DNA of 64,000 bases, taken from contig DATKZY010000176.1 of assembly GCA_035527715.1 (NCBI GenBank), positions 1 to 64,000 of the forward strand, read 5' to 3'. This document shows positions 25,803 to 33,765 of this stretch, piece by piece. A program made the translations under genes and the position numbers. Origin of the DNA: DSUN01 sp035527715 (GTDB lineage: Bacteria; Planctomycetota; PUPC01; DSUN01). The notes under the pieces were generated by a model. It was not told the DNA's origin, did no database searches, and saw only the letters and a list, made by a program, of their open reading frames with translations. Every line of letters starts with the position of its first letter. Position 1 is the first letter of the stretch.

Positions 25803-27790
25803 TGCGCTCCTCCTGGCGGGATGCCTGCCGAGGCAGGCATCGTGGTGAGCGTCAGAAGCGACTGACGCGCGAGGGAAACCGTTACGACCCCGTTCTCGGC
25901 GACAACGGGCGACAACTCCTTGAACGAATCGCTCCCGCTCGTCTGGACGGCGCGCAGGCTCTTCACCTCGGCGGGCAGGCCCGCGATGGTGGCCGGGCGA
26001 GCCGCCCCCAGGTTCGCAATGTGCAGGGTGTAGGTCTGGCTTTCGCCGCGGAACGCGGTGAGGAGCACCTTCGGGTGGTCCGAGCGCGTCGCCAGCACCT
26101 CGGCCTTCGGCGGCGTGAGGTTGCAGAAGTGCTTGACGAACCAGAAGCGCACCGTCGGCACCAGCTTGCCGCCCTCGACCTTCACGGTGCCGTAATCCGA
26201 CGTGAACTCCCACTGCATGGTGCCGCGCGGACGGGCGTGCAGCACGAGTTCCTGGTACATCCGCACCTCGCGGAGGGCGTAGTCGGCCGTGTCGTAGGCG
26301 CGGCTGCGCCAGGCCCCGGCATCCACGCCAAGCTCGGCGACGAGCAGCGGCAGCTTCAGCTTGTCGGCCAGGTCGGACCAGGCGGCGTACTGCCCGGGCG
26401 TCGCCCCGCCCCACGAATGGAACGACAGGGCGCCGGCGTAGCGCATCGCCTCGGGGTCGTTGGCCGCGGGGAGCGCGTAGGTGTGGCTGCCGCGCGCGTG
26501 GCAGGTGTCGCCCAGGAGCATCTTCGTCTTCAGGCCGAGCGAGGCGAAGTGTGCGCCGAGCCGCTTGATCGCATCGCGGTGCTCCTCCGCGCTGAACTTC
26601 ACCCGCACCCCACCGTCAGGCTCGTTGAACGAGAAGAGGTCGGGCTCGACGCCGTACTGCTTCTTCGCGTAAAGGAGGTAGGAGCCGATGCATTCGAGGA
26701 CTTCGGGCCACTTGTCGAGTGCGAAACGCCGCCCGAAGGCGGCCGGCCCCTTCCCCGGGTCGGTGTAGACCCATTCGGGCAGATGCCAGATGGTGATCGA
26801 GTAGGGGATGCCCCGCTTCTGGAGCTGCTGGGCGAGGAGGAACTCGCGCCGCAGGTTCGTGTCGGGCAGGTCGTGACCCTTCAGGTAGTCCCAGTTCGTC
26901 TCGTCGGGCGAGGCGTTGTCGTTCTCAGGCTCCCACTCGCTCGGCGTCATCTCGGTGCGTGCCCAGGCGACGCGGAGGTTGTCGAGGGTGTACTGCGTCA
27001 CGGGCGATTCGATGCCGAAGCAGTAGTTCCCGCCGAAGCCGTCGAGGTGGTAGCGCACCTTCGCGGCATCGAGCGAGAGCGCGGCGGGCGACTGGTCGCC
27101 TTCGCCCGAGAGCCGGAGCGTGACGTCGAGCGTCGCCACCGTACCCTTCCGCCATTGCGCGGCGGGAAACTGCACGAGGGCGGAATAGGTCGGCGTGTTC
27201 CACTCGCGGTTGTCCTGCACGTTCACGTGGCAGGCCGGGTGGAAGGTGACAGCAAGCGTGGGCTTGCCCGAGGGCGCCGCGAACTCGGCCCGGCTTGCCT
27301 GCGCGGCCAGGAAGTGGCGGCTGGCCGGCTTCTGGGGCGGCATCTGGGCGCGTCGCGTCGCCGCGCCGTCCGACAGCTCGCAGGTCCCGCCCGCGAAGAC
27401 GGCCACGGGCAGGTCGAGCCAGAAGTACACGCCCACCACCTTCGCCTCGGCCTCGCACGCGACGCGAAGCGAGAGCCGCACCGTTCCCGCCTCCTCCCGA
27501 AGCGTCTGCTCGAAGCGATAGGGCTGCCCTGGCTCCGGCTCGATCGTGCCGGCCCACTTCCACGCACCTTCGGCCCTCGTCGCCTCGACGTCCTTCGCCG
27601 TGTCGAGGTTGGGGATTCTCTTCCAGCCCTCGGTGGGGACGCGGAGATCGGTGCGAATCTCGATGGACTCGCCCTGGAGGTCGAGCGCGCGGATGCGCCC
27701 GTGCTTGTCCGTGTGCGCCACCGTGCCGGCCAACGCTTGGGCGATGCCCAGGCACGCGAGTGCTGCGGCGGTGAAGCTCTTTCCGCTCAC
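25799..27790 (-). CDS. Secreted GH30-like glycosidase (clan GH-A)
   Basis: 663 residues from GTG 27790 with AAGGGG 7 nt upstream. Signal peptide about 1-22. An N-terminal beta domain (about 25-235) precedes a TIM barrel that opens with DGFGGNYCFGI, as in GH30 enzymes. FSFNEPDG carries the likely acid/base E390 and LLVAELGVDAG the likely nucleophile E486. A C-terminal beta domain follows. GH30 enzymes cut beta-linked glucans, xylans or related glycans; the substrate is unknown. The end encodes MPASAGIPPGG from a palindromic repeat. The next gene begins in the stop codon, and a good promoter lies upstream, so this is the first gene of a three- or four-gene operon. Confidence 0.8.
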   Translation of the reverse strand: MSGKSFTAAALACLGIAQALAGTVAHTDKHGRIRALDLQGESIEIRTDLRVPTEGWKRIPNLDTAKDVEATRAEGAWKWAGTIEPEPGQPYRFEQTLREEAGTVRLSLRVACEAEAKVVGVYFWLDLPVAVFAGGTCELSDGAATRRAQMPPQKPASRHFLAAQASRAEFAAPSGKPTLAVTFHPACHVNVQDNREWNTPTYSALVQFPAAQWRKGTVATLDVTLRLSGEGDQSPAALSLDAAKVRYHLDGFGGNYCFGIESPVTQYTLDNLRVAWARTEMTPSEWEPENDNASPDETNWDYLKGHDLPDTNLRREFLLAQQLQKRGIPYSITIWHLPEWVYTDPGKGPAAFGRRFALDKWPEVLECIGSYLLYAKKQYGVEPDLFSFNEPDGGVRVKFSAEEHRDAIKRLGAHFASLGLKTKMLLGDTCHARGSHTYALPAANDPEAMRYAGALSFHSWGGATPGQYAAWSDLADKLKLPLLVAELGVDAGAWRSRAYDTADYALREVRMYQELVLHARPRGTMQWEFTSDYGTVKVEGGKLVPTVRFWFVKHFCNLTPPKAEVLATRSDHPKVLLTAFRGESQTYTLHIANLGAARPATIAGLPAEVKSLRAVQTSGSDSFKELSPVVAENGVVTVSLARQSLLTLTTMPASAGIPPGGAQ
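25821..25840. repeat. Palindromic repeat at the 3' end of the GH30-like gene
   Basis: A perfect 9-bp inverted repeat (ATGCCTGCC / GGCAGGCAT) with a 2-bp centre. It encodes part of the last residues of the GH30-like protein and lies 20 bp before the next start codon, so it could fold in the mRNA. Confidence 0.65.
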
Positions 27791-27822
27791 GCTCGGCCCC
27801 TTCGCCCTCCCCCGTCGGCGCT

Positions 27823-27851
27823 ATCTTATGCGTCCTGAAGGCGGGCGTCAA
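27823..27851 (-). promoter_or_regulatory. Sigma70-type promoter for the GH30-PQQ operon
   Basis: TTGACG (27846-27851), 17-bp spacer, TAAGAT (27823-27828), about 33 bp upstream of the GH30-like start codon. Confidence 0.65.
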
Positions 27852-27923
27852 GCTCGTCGGGCCACGCAGAGGGCGGGCCCCACAAGGGCGGTTGGCATTG
27901 CCGGGGAAGGCAGGAGGGTACAA

Positions 27924-27955
27924 GCCGAAGCCCACGCGGGGGCGTGGGCTTCGGC
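27924..27955 (-). terminator. Strong hairpin downstream of the NifU-like gene
   Basis: A perfect 14-bp stem (GCCGAAGCCCACGC and its complement) with a 4-nt loop, ~30 bp past the nifU-like stop. No U-run follows. It separates this transcript from the GH30 promoter region. Confidence 0.65.
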
Positions 27956-27984
27956 CGGCGTCGCCGGGTGGGTGACGAGACGGG

Positions 27985-28215
27985 TCAGACGGCTTCGACG
28001 GATGTGATCTCGGGGATCTCTTTCTTGACGCGGGCCTCGATGCCGCGCTTGAGGGTGATGCGGGACATGGGGCATCCGCCGCAGGCGCCTTTGAGCTTGA
28101 CCTTCACGATGCCGTCGCCGGCCACGTCCACCAGCTCCACGTCGCCGCCGTCGGCCTGGAGCATCGGGCGGATGGTGCCGAGGACGGCCTCGACTCGTTC
28201 ACGCAGATCGGCCAT
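27985..28215 (-). CDS. NifU C-terminal-domain Fe-S scaffold protein
   Basis: 76 residues, a stand-alone NifU/NfuA-type C-terminal domain. The cluster-binding motif C45-x2-C48 lies in GACGGCPMS, with the family pattern GGDVELVDV before it and TLKRGIEARVKKEIPE after it. Such proteins carry and deliver Fe-S clusters to apo-enzymes in the cytoplasm. The radical SAM enzymes in this region would need such clusters, but a specific link is not shown. ATG 28215 follows AAAGGAAC at good spacing; a longer start at 28242 lacks a site. A promoter-like sequence lies just upstream, so it need not belong to the pilus operon. Confidence 0.9.
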   Translation of the reverse strand: MADLRERVEAVLGTIRPMLQADGGDVELVDVAGDGIVKVKLKGACGGCPMSRITLKRGIEARVKKEIPEITSVEAV

Positions 28216-28275
28216 GCGCTGTTCCTTTCTCCTGGGGTTCACGGAAGCGAACGCTCGCTCCCGGCCTCTCCCTCC

Positions 28276-28304
28276 AGTGTGCCACAGGGGGCGGGCGGAG
28301 TCAA
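28276..28304 (-). promoter_or_regulatory. Possible promoter for the NifU-like gene
   Basis: TTGACT (28299-28304), 17-bp spacer, CACACT (28276-28281). The -35 is good and the -10 weak. Confidence 0.4.
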
Positions 28305-28308
28305 GTGG

Positions 28309-28968
28309 CTAGCGGCCGTGGGCGGCGGCGAAGCGGTCGCCGTAGGCGTGGCGGCGGCCGGCGAGGTCGCGCAGGATCACCCCGTCGTCCCAGATCTCCT
28401 CCAGGCGCAGGCCGTCAATGTCGTCGCCGAGGAAGATGCGGTGGAGCGTACCCGTGGGCTCGTGGCGGAGGACGGCCTGCAACTTCGGCTGCCCCTCGAT
28501 CCGCACGACGGCCAGCAGGGTGAAGGGTGGCGAAGGCGCCGGCCGACGCACCTTGAGCTCCGTGGGGGGTGGAGGTGGTGGCGGAGGAGGTGGCGGCGGC
28601 GGAGGAGGCGGGGGTGGTGGGGGCGGAGGAGGAGGAGGTGGCGGCGGTGGGGGCGGAGGGGGCTTTCTTCCGCCGCCGCCGCCCTGCGTGTTGTCAACAG
28701 GGGCGCTGCCGCCTTCGCCCGGCCGTGGCGGGATGGGGCGTACCGTGAGTGTGTCGCCCGCCTGCTGGCGGAGGCTGGCAAGCTCCGCGGGGGCAAGGAA
28801 GCCCTCGATATCGGCCTCGCCCTGATGGGCGGCGACGGGGTGGGTCGTTGGGGTGCCGGGGGCCGTGGGGCGGTGGGAGAGGACGACGCCGAGCTTGATC
28901 ATCACGAGGAGGAAGAGGGTGGCGGCGACGAAGAAGAGGACGCGCTCCTTGGTCCATCCCGTGCTCAT
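28309..28968 (-). CDS. PilP/GspC-like inner-membrane protein with a 33-proline linker
   Basis: 219 residues with a perfect AGGAGG six nt before ATG 28968. A single transmembrane helix (about 9-30, VLFFVAATLFLLVMIKLGVV) is followed by a linker, then 33 consecutive prolines (about residues 103-135), then a small beta domain (LLAVVRIEGQPKLQAVLRH...GDDIDGLRLEEIWDDGVIL) like the HR domain of PilP or GspC. In T4P and T2SS systems that domain links the inner-membrane platform to the secretin. It is a paralogue of the 391-aa protein upstream: both start T-K-E-x-V-L-F and end with the same type of domain. The polyproline rod could span periplasm, and would require EF-P for translation. Confidence 0.72.
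   Translation of the reverse strand: MSTGWTKERVLFFVAATLFLLVMIKLGVVLSHRPTAPGTPTTHPVAAHQGEADIEGFLAPAELASLRQQAGDTLTVRPIPPRPGEGGSAPVDNTQGGGGGRKPPPPPPPPPPPPPPPPPPPPPPPPPPPPPPPPPTELKVRRPAPSPPFTLLAVVRIEGQPKLQAVLRHEPTGTLHRIFLGDDIDGLRLEEIWDDGVILRDLAGRRHAYGDRFAAAHGR
28564..28662 (-). repeat. Polyproline tract (33 CCN codons)
   Basis: An unbroken run of 33 proline codons using mixed CCC, CCT, CCA and CCG. Mixed codons show selection for the protein tract rather than simple triplet slippage. Confidence 0.85.
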
Positions 28969-29008
28969 GGCTCACCTCCTTGGCATGGCCGACAGAGGCG
29001 ACGGGGGG

Positions 29009-30184
29009 CTACTCGTTATACTTGTCCTCGAAGCGGCCGCGGAACTTGTAGTGCTTGCCCTTGGAGTCGACGACGACGACCGCGTCGTCGGTGATGCTGA
29101 CGACGCGGAGGTCGTCCATGACGGTGTCGCCCTCGAACTTGCGCATGTACTCGCCGCTGTCCTTGTTGCGGAGGACGGCCTGGCGGCGGGGCTCGGGCTC
29201 GCGGATTTCGACGATGGCGGTGAGCTTGAAGGGCAGGGAGTCGGCGTCGGCGGCCTTGGGGATGTCGAGCTTCTTGGGCTCCTCCTTGGGCTGGGTGTCC
29301 TTGACGGCGGGCGGGTTGGTGGCTTTCAAGGGGGGCGGGTTGGTGGCCTTGAGGGGCGGCGGGCCGCCCTTGGTGGGCGGGACGACGGCCACGGCGCCGA
29401 ACTTGGGCTTGACGTCGAGGGTAAGGGTGTAGGCGGGCTGGCGGAAGGTGTAGGCGAACTTGTTGGAGGTGGCGGCAAGCTCCTTCGGGACGCTTTCGAC
29501 GGCGAGGCGGGTGAGGCCGCCCTGGGGGGCCTCCTTGAGGGTGAGCTCGAACAGGTCGCCCGGGGTGGCGACGGCGATGGCGCCGACCTCGCACTGGACG
29601 TTGGGCGTGGCGTCGGTGCACGAGACGACGGGGGCGGTCCAGAGCACGGGGGCTGTGAAGGGGGCCTGGACCACGACGGTGACCTGGCAGCGATAGTAGG
29701 CGCGCTTGATGGCGAGGGGCTTCACGGGCACGACCAGGGTCGTGCCGTCCACGCCCCACTTGCGCTCGTCGTCGAGCTCCCTGGAAAAGACGTCGGCGAC
29801 CTTTGTGGCGGCCGTGGGGAGGCGGAAGCGCATCTCGCGGACGGGGTGGGGCGACATGCGGCACTCGTAGGTGTAGCGGCTGATGCGGCTGGAGCGGAGG
29901 AAGGCGTGGGACACGAGGGAGCGGACGAAGACCTCGGTGGGCTGGCTGGCGGGGCCGCCGAAGGGGTCGCTGGTGCCACGGTCGAGATAGGTGTCGAGGC
30001 CGCGGGTGGCCAGGAAGTCGCCGATGGCGCTATCGCCCGGCCGCACGTCGGCGGCGGGCACCATGGGGCTGCCGGTCGGGCGCGGCTGGTGGGTGAGGAA
30101 CAGGCCGAGCTTGACGATCACCCAGATGAAGATCGCCGCTCCGACGAGGAAGAGGACTTGTTCCTTGGTCGTTTGCCTGGTCAT
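29009..30184 (-). CDS. PilP/GspC-like inner-membrane protein
   Basis: 391 residues. ATG 30184 is chosen over upstream in-frame starts because it immediately precedes the membrane segment (TKEQVLFLVGAAIFIWVIVKLGLF) and lies 20 bp after the previous stop with AGAGGG upstream. After the helix comes a long periplasmic region, a Pro/Lys-rich linker with a repeated GPPPLKATNP-like unit (about 270-305) and a C-terminal HR-like beta domain (FKLTAIVEIREPEPRRQAVLRNKDSG). PilP binds the PilN/PilO pair and the secretin PilQ, and position after the PilO-like gene fits this. The middle region (about 90-260) is not recognised. Confidence 0.72.
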   Translation of the reverse strand: MTRQTTKEQVLFLVGAAIFIWVIVKLGLFLTHQPRPTGSPMVPAADVRPGDSAIGDFLATRGLDTYLDRGTSDPFGGPASQPTEVFVRSLVSHAFLRSSRISRYTYECRMSPHPVREMRFRLPTAATKVADVFSRELDDERKWGVDGTTLVVPVKPLAIKRAYYRCQVTVVVQAPFTAPVLWTAPVVSCTDATPNVQCEVGAIAVATPGDLFELTLKEAPQGGLTRLAVESVPKELAATSNKFAYTFRQPAYTLTLDVKPKFGAVAVVPPTKGGPPPLKATNPPPLKATNPPAVKDTQPKEEPKKLDIPKAADADSLPFKLTAIVEIREPEPRRQAVLRNKDSGEYMRKFEGDTVMDDLRVVSITDDAVVVVDSKGKHYKFRGRFEDKYNE

Positions 30185-30203
30185 GGGCGGGCCCTCTGGG
30201 CGG

Positions 30204-31976
30204 TTAGTAGCCCCGGTGGATGATGGTCGAGTCGGTCGTGGTCGGCCGCTTCTCGGTGGTCTTGGCGGCCTGGACCTCGAGGAAGCAGGGCGCGGCGACT
30301 TGCAGTTCCACCTCCAGGTGGGGTGGCGTGACCTCGGTGGGGTAGCCGGTGCTGTCGCGGGCGACGGCGCCGGGGGCCGACTTGACCTTGAGGCCACGGA
30401 CGAGGAAGAAGCGGGTGGCGGCGAAGTCGCCCTGGCGGATGACGTTGCGCGTCGGCCCGCCTGCCTGGGGGGGCGGGCAGCGGTCGGAGCCAGGCTCGAC
30501 GACGGCCTCGAGCTGGATGGCGACTTTGGCGATCTGCTGGGGGTAGGCGGCCTCGAGGAGGAGGCGGTTGAGCCGCTGGACCTTCTCGGGCGCGAGGGTG
30601 CTGCGGTCGAGCTTCAGCAGTCCCTCGGCCTCGTTGGCGATGGGCACGCTCGCAAAGTCCTCGCGGCGGTAGAAGCCGCGCTGGCTGGCCAGAACGTCGT
30701 TGAGGGAGTCGAGGATGGCGGACTTGTGGGCGTCGCTGGGGTCCTTGCCGTCGCCGATTTCCTTGATGGCCTCTTGGGCGGCGGGGGTGAGGAACTGCTG
30801 GAGGCGCTTCCCCACATTGCGCTCGCGGTCGCCCGCCTGCCTTCGGAGACTCGTGCAAAGCGCTCGCCAGTTGAGGATGCTCTCGGGCGCGAGCCTGAGG
30901 GTGCCGGGGTCGAGCACCCTGGTGGCGATGGCGTTGGCGACGAACTCGAGCTTCTGCGGGTTGGCAGGGTCGCGGCGGAAGATGGTGAAGCGCTCCTTGA
31001 GGGCGCCCTGGCTGGCGTCGGGCGAGAGGTAGGAGGGGCTGCCGGGGAGCTCGATGACGAGTTTCTGGAGCGCGGGGTCGCCGGGAGCGGGCGCCGGGGC
31101 AGCGGGCGCCCCTGCCGGGGCCGGGCCGGGATCCTCGGGGTCGTCGGCGGGCGCGCCCTTGGGCCTCGGCGGCGCCGGGATGGGCTGAATGGCGTCGACC
31201 GGCGGCTCCTCGGCGCCGGGCGCCCTGGCCACGCGACCGTGCGCGCCGGCCAGGGCGTGCACGAAGGCCAGCAGGGTGCGGAGATCGCAGCGGAGGCGGA
31301 CGTTGAAGGGGTAGGCCGTTGCCACGTCGGCGTCGGCGAGCCTCACCTTGTAGGGCTCGACGGGAGCGATGGACGTGATTTCGTCCACGTTGAGGCGGAT
31401 GGCCAGGTGGCCGAGTTCGTGGACGAGGGCGATTTGCATGATCCGGTTGTCGGGGTCCTTGATGGCCCCCGGCGTCGCCATTTCCGGCATGCCGAAGAAC
31501 GTGTCGCGCAGGGGCACGTTGCGGGTGCTGGCGAGGAAGACCACGCCGTCGCTGGGGTCCTTGATCGTGCACTCGTCGCACAGCAGCTCGCCGGTGCGGG
31601 CGTAGGTGTAGACGAGCGACACGTAGCTGCGGCGCTCGTCGTCGGCCGTGCGGCTCTCGGGGATGCGGAAGGGGTAGCGGGGGACGAAGGCCATCCAGGC
31701 CTTCAACTCGTCGAGGTTCGAGTCGAGCGTGCGGTTGCTGGCCTCGATGTCCTGGACCGCGCGCTTCATGGGCACGCCCTTGCCGCTCGAGGGGTAGTAC
31801 TGGGTCATCTTGGGCTCGATGCTGCGCTCTTCCATCTTCGCCTTGTCGTAGCGCGGGCTGTGGAAGCTCACGACGGAGGGGCCGAGGCCGAACACGGAGG
31901 GCCACAGCACGACGAACGCGGCGAGGGCGAGCCCGGCGACGATGGCGAAGAACTTGTTCTGCTGCAGGAATTCCAC
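30204..31976 (-). CDS. PilO-like pilus/secretion assembly protein, enlarged
   Basis: 590 residues from GTG 31976, which has AGGA 8 nt upstream and lies 14 bp past the pilM stop; TTG 32003 is a less likely start. One transmembrane helix (about 10-28, FAIVAGLALAAFVVLWPSVF). A PilO-type ferredoxin-like core is suggested by VEPYKVRLADADVATAYPFNVRLRCDLRTLLAFVHALA. A Pro/Ala-rich linker follows, then a second periplasmic module of ~280 residues that I do not recognise. PilO pairs with PilN and holds PilP. Typical PilO is ~200 residues, so this is almost three times the normal size. Confidence 0.65.
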   Translation of the reverse strand: MEFLQQNKFFAIVAGLALAAFVVLWPSVFGLGPSVVSFHSPRYDKAKMEERSIEPKMTQYYPSSGKGVPMKRAVQDIEASNRTLDSNLDELKAWMAFVPRYPFRIPESRTADDERRSYVSLVYTYARTGELLCDECTIKDPSDGVVFLASTRNVPLRDTFFGMPEMATPGAIKDPDNRIMQIALVHELGHLAIRLNVDEITSIAPVEPYKVRLADADVATAYPFNVRLRCDLRTLLAFVHALAGAHGRVARAPGAEEPPVDAIQPIPAPPRPKGAPADDPEDPGPAPAGAPAAPAPAPGDPALQKLVIELPGSPSYLSPDASQGALKERFTIFRRDPANPQKLEFVANAIATRVLDPGTLRLAPESILNWRALCTSLRRQAGDRERNVGKRLQQFLTPAAQEAIKEIGDGKDPSDAHKSAILDSLNDVLASQRGFYRREDFASVPIANEAEGLLKLDRSTLAPEKVQRLNRLLLEAAYPQQIAKVAIQLEAVVEPGSDRCPPPQAGGPTRNVIRQGDFAATRFFLVRGLKVKSAPGAVARDSTGYPTEVTPPHLEVELQVAAPCFLEVQAAKTTEKRPTTTDSTIIHRGY

Positions 31977-31989
31977 GCGTTCTGTCCTG

Positions 31990-33729
31990 TTAGCCCCCGG
32001 CAAAGGGCGTGGAGAAAAAGACGTCCATCTTGAACGTGCGACGCCCCTCGGGCTCGCGGGCGTCGGGGTACTTGGTCACCTTGGCCCGGCTGTAGAGGTG
32101 CTTGCGCTCGAGCAGGCTGGCCAGGAAGTTGTCCACGATGTGCTGTGCGGCCATGATGCTGATGGGGTTCTCGCCGTGGCTTTCGCACACGCGGCCCTCG
32201 ACGACCAGGTGGGTGGTGGGCTCGGGCTGCACGCCCTTGGCCGCCACGAGGGCGGGCCGCTCGGTGGTGGCGCTGATGGAGTCGATGATGAGCTGGGGCG
32301 GCGTGGTCTCGCGGAGGACGGCGATGGCCTCGCAGCATCGGCGCCCCGTGTCGAGCACGCGCTTGAGGCCGCCGGTGTGCCCGGCGAGGCGGGCGTTGTG
32401 CTCCTGGTGGCGCTTGAGCTGTTTCTCCATGGTCTCGGCCTCGCTGATGAGGCGGCGCTTGATCCCGACCTCCTGCTGTGCCTGCGCGGTGGCGAGGGTG
32501 GAGCAGTAGACCATGGCGGCGAAGGCGAGGGCGAAGACGGCCGCGGCAGCGTAGAGGAAGAAGGTGTGCTGGAAGAACGCGCGGCGGTGGCGCACGGTCT
32601 CGGGCAGCAGCGTGATGGGGCGGACGCGACGCTCGTCGAGCTCGCGCAGGGCGAGGCCGATGGCCACGCTGTAGCTGGGCGCGTTGGCCATCGCCTCCGC
32701 GCGCGCGTCGGGTGCCAGGGCGCTCGTGTCCATGCGGGCCAGGGGGTCGAAGATTTCGACCGGGACGCGGAAGCGATGGGCCAGGAAGTCCCGCAGGCCG
32801 CGCAGGTGGGCGCAGCGGCCGCTCAGCACCACCTCGTCAATCTTCAGGTTGGGCATCCGCGTCTGCGTCTGGCAGTATTTGATGGTGGCCTGGAGGGTGT
32901 TGTAGACGTTTTCGGCGGGCTCGAGGAGCGCGGCGGAAAGACGGGCCTCGGGCGTGGACGTGTCGAGCTCCGCCGCCACGTCGAAGTGGGTGGGGAGCAG
33001 GGCGCCCTGGGTGATCTTCAGCTCCTCGGCCTCGCGCAGGGGCAGGTGGAACTCGTCCTGGACGGCCTCGGTGAAGCGGTTGCCGCCGAGGGTGAGGTTG
33101 CGCACGAAGAGCAGCTTCGCGTTGCGCTGCACCGCCACGTCCATGTGCTGCGCCCCGATGTCCACCAGCAGCGTCGTCTTCTCGTTGTAGATCTCTTCGT
33201 CCCGGGCGTTCACGTAGGCATTGAACAGCGCGATGGCGTCGAGGGTCAGGCCGTCGGCCTTCACGCCGCCGCGCCGCAGCAGGGCCAGGTGGCGCCGAAG
33301 CGTCTCGTCGCGCGCCATGACGACCAGGACGGTGAACTCCTCGGCCCGCGAGGGCAGGTCGAGGAGCAGGAAGTCGTGGGTCTGCTCCTTCGAGCTGGCG
33401 GTGGGGTCCTCCGAGGTCTCGTACTCGATGAGCTTGCGCAGCTTGTCGGGCGTGGTGGGGGGGACGTGGAGGTATTTGACGAAGTAGTCGTGCCCGGCGA
33501 GCCCGGCGGCGGCGGGGCCGCCGCGGATGCGCCCGCGGCGCACCAGAAGCCGCAGGAGTTCGGCGATCCGCCGGTCCTTTCGGTCGCTGTCCTCGAGGAA
33601 CGCCAGGTCGCCCAGCTCCAGGGTGGCGGCGCGGGTGAGGGCGACGTGGGTGCCGCGCTTCCGCAGCACCACGCCCTTGAGCGCGTGGGCGCCGATGTCA
33701 ATGCCGATGCCGGTCTGCGTGCTGGGCAT
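31990..33729 (-). CDS. PilM-PilN fusion, pilus/secretion assembly
   Basis: 579 residues. Residues 1-375 are an actin-like PilM ATPase: IGIDIGAHALKGVVL (phosphate 1), TTLLVDIGAQHMDVAVQ (phosphate 2), NLTLGGNRFTEAV and VVLSGRCAHLRGL (adenosine). Then comes a PilN-like part: a short cytoplasmic stretch (ITLLPETVRHRR), a transmembrane helix (about 388-408, FFLYAAAAVFALAFAAMVYC), a coiled coil and a ferredoxin-like periplasmic domain. PilM binds the PilN N-terminus in the cytoplasm, so fusing the two fixes that contact. It sits between the secretin and PilO-like genes, the standard order. Confidence 0.85.
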   Translation of the reverse strand: MPSTQTGIGIDIGAHALKGVVLRKRGTHVALTRAATLELGDLAFLEDSDRKDRRIAELLRLLVRRGRIRGGPAAAGLAGHDYFVKYLHVPPTTPDKLRKLIEYETSEDPTASSKEQTHDFLLLDLPSRAEEFTVLVVMARDETLRRHLALLRRGGVKADGLTLDAIALFNAYVNARDEEIYNEKTTLLVDIGAQHMDVAVQRNAKLLFVRNLTLGGNRFTEAVQDEFHLPLREAEELKITQGALLPTHFDVAAELDTSTPEARLSAALLEPAENVYNTLQATIKYCQTQTRMPNLKIDEVVLSGRCAHLRGLRDFLAHRFRVPVEIFDPLARMDTSALAPDARAEAMANAPSYSVAIGLALRELDERRVRPITLLPETVRHRRAFFQHTFFLYAAAAVFALAFAAMVYCSTLATAQAQQEVGIKRRLISEAETMEKQLKRHQEHNARLAGHTGGLKRVLDTGRRCCEAIAVLRETTPPQLIIDSISATTERPALVAAKGVQPEPTTHLVVEGRVCESHGENPISIMAAQHIVDNFLASLLERKHLYSRAKVTKYPDAREPEGRRTFKMDVFFSTPFAGG

Positions 33730-33765
33730 AGTCTACACTCTACGGGCCACGATCCCCCGATTCCT

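Noticed and set aside
21309..25865. 1518-codon open frame on the + strand
   Set aside because: Antisense to the PQQ/malectin gene, which has signal peptide, ribosome site and domains. The + frame has none.
25803..26414. N-terminal extension of the 1619-aa PQQ protein
   Set aside because: The signal peptide and AGGAGG site place the start at 25802. The extension overlaps the GH30-like gene out of frame.
31380..31450. HELGH motif in the PilO-like protein, possible zinc protease
   Set aside because: It lies within the PilO-like helix before the ferredoxin-like core, with no third ligand or protease context.
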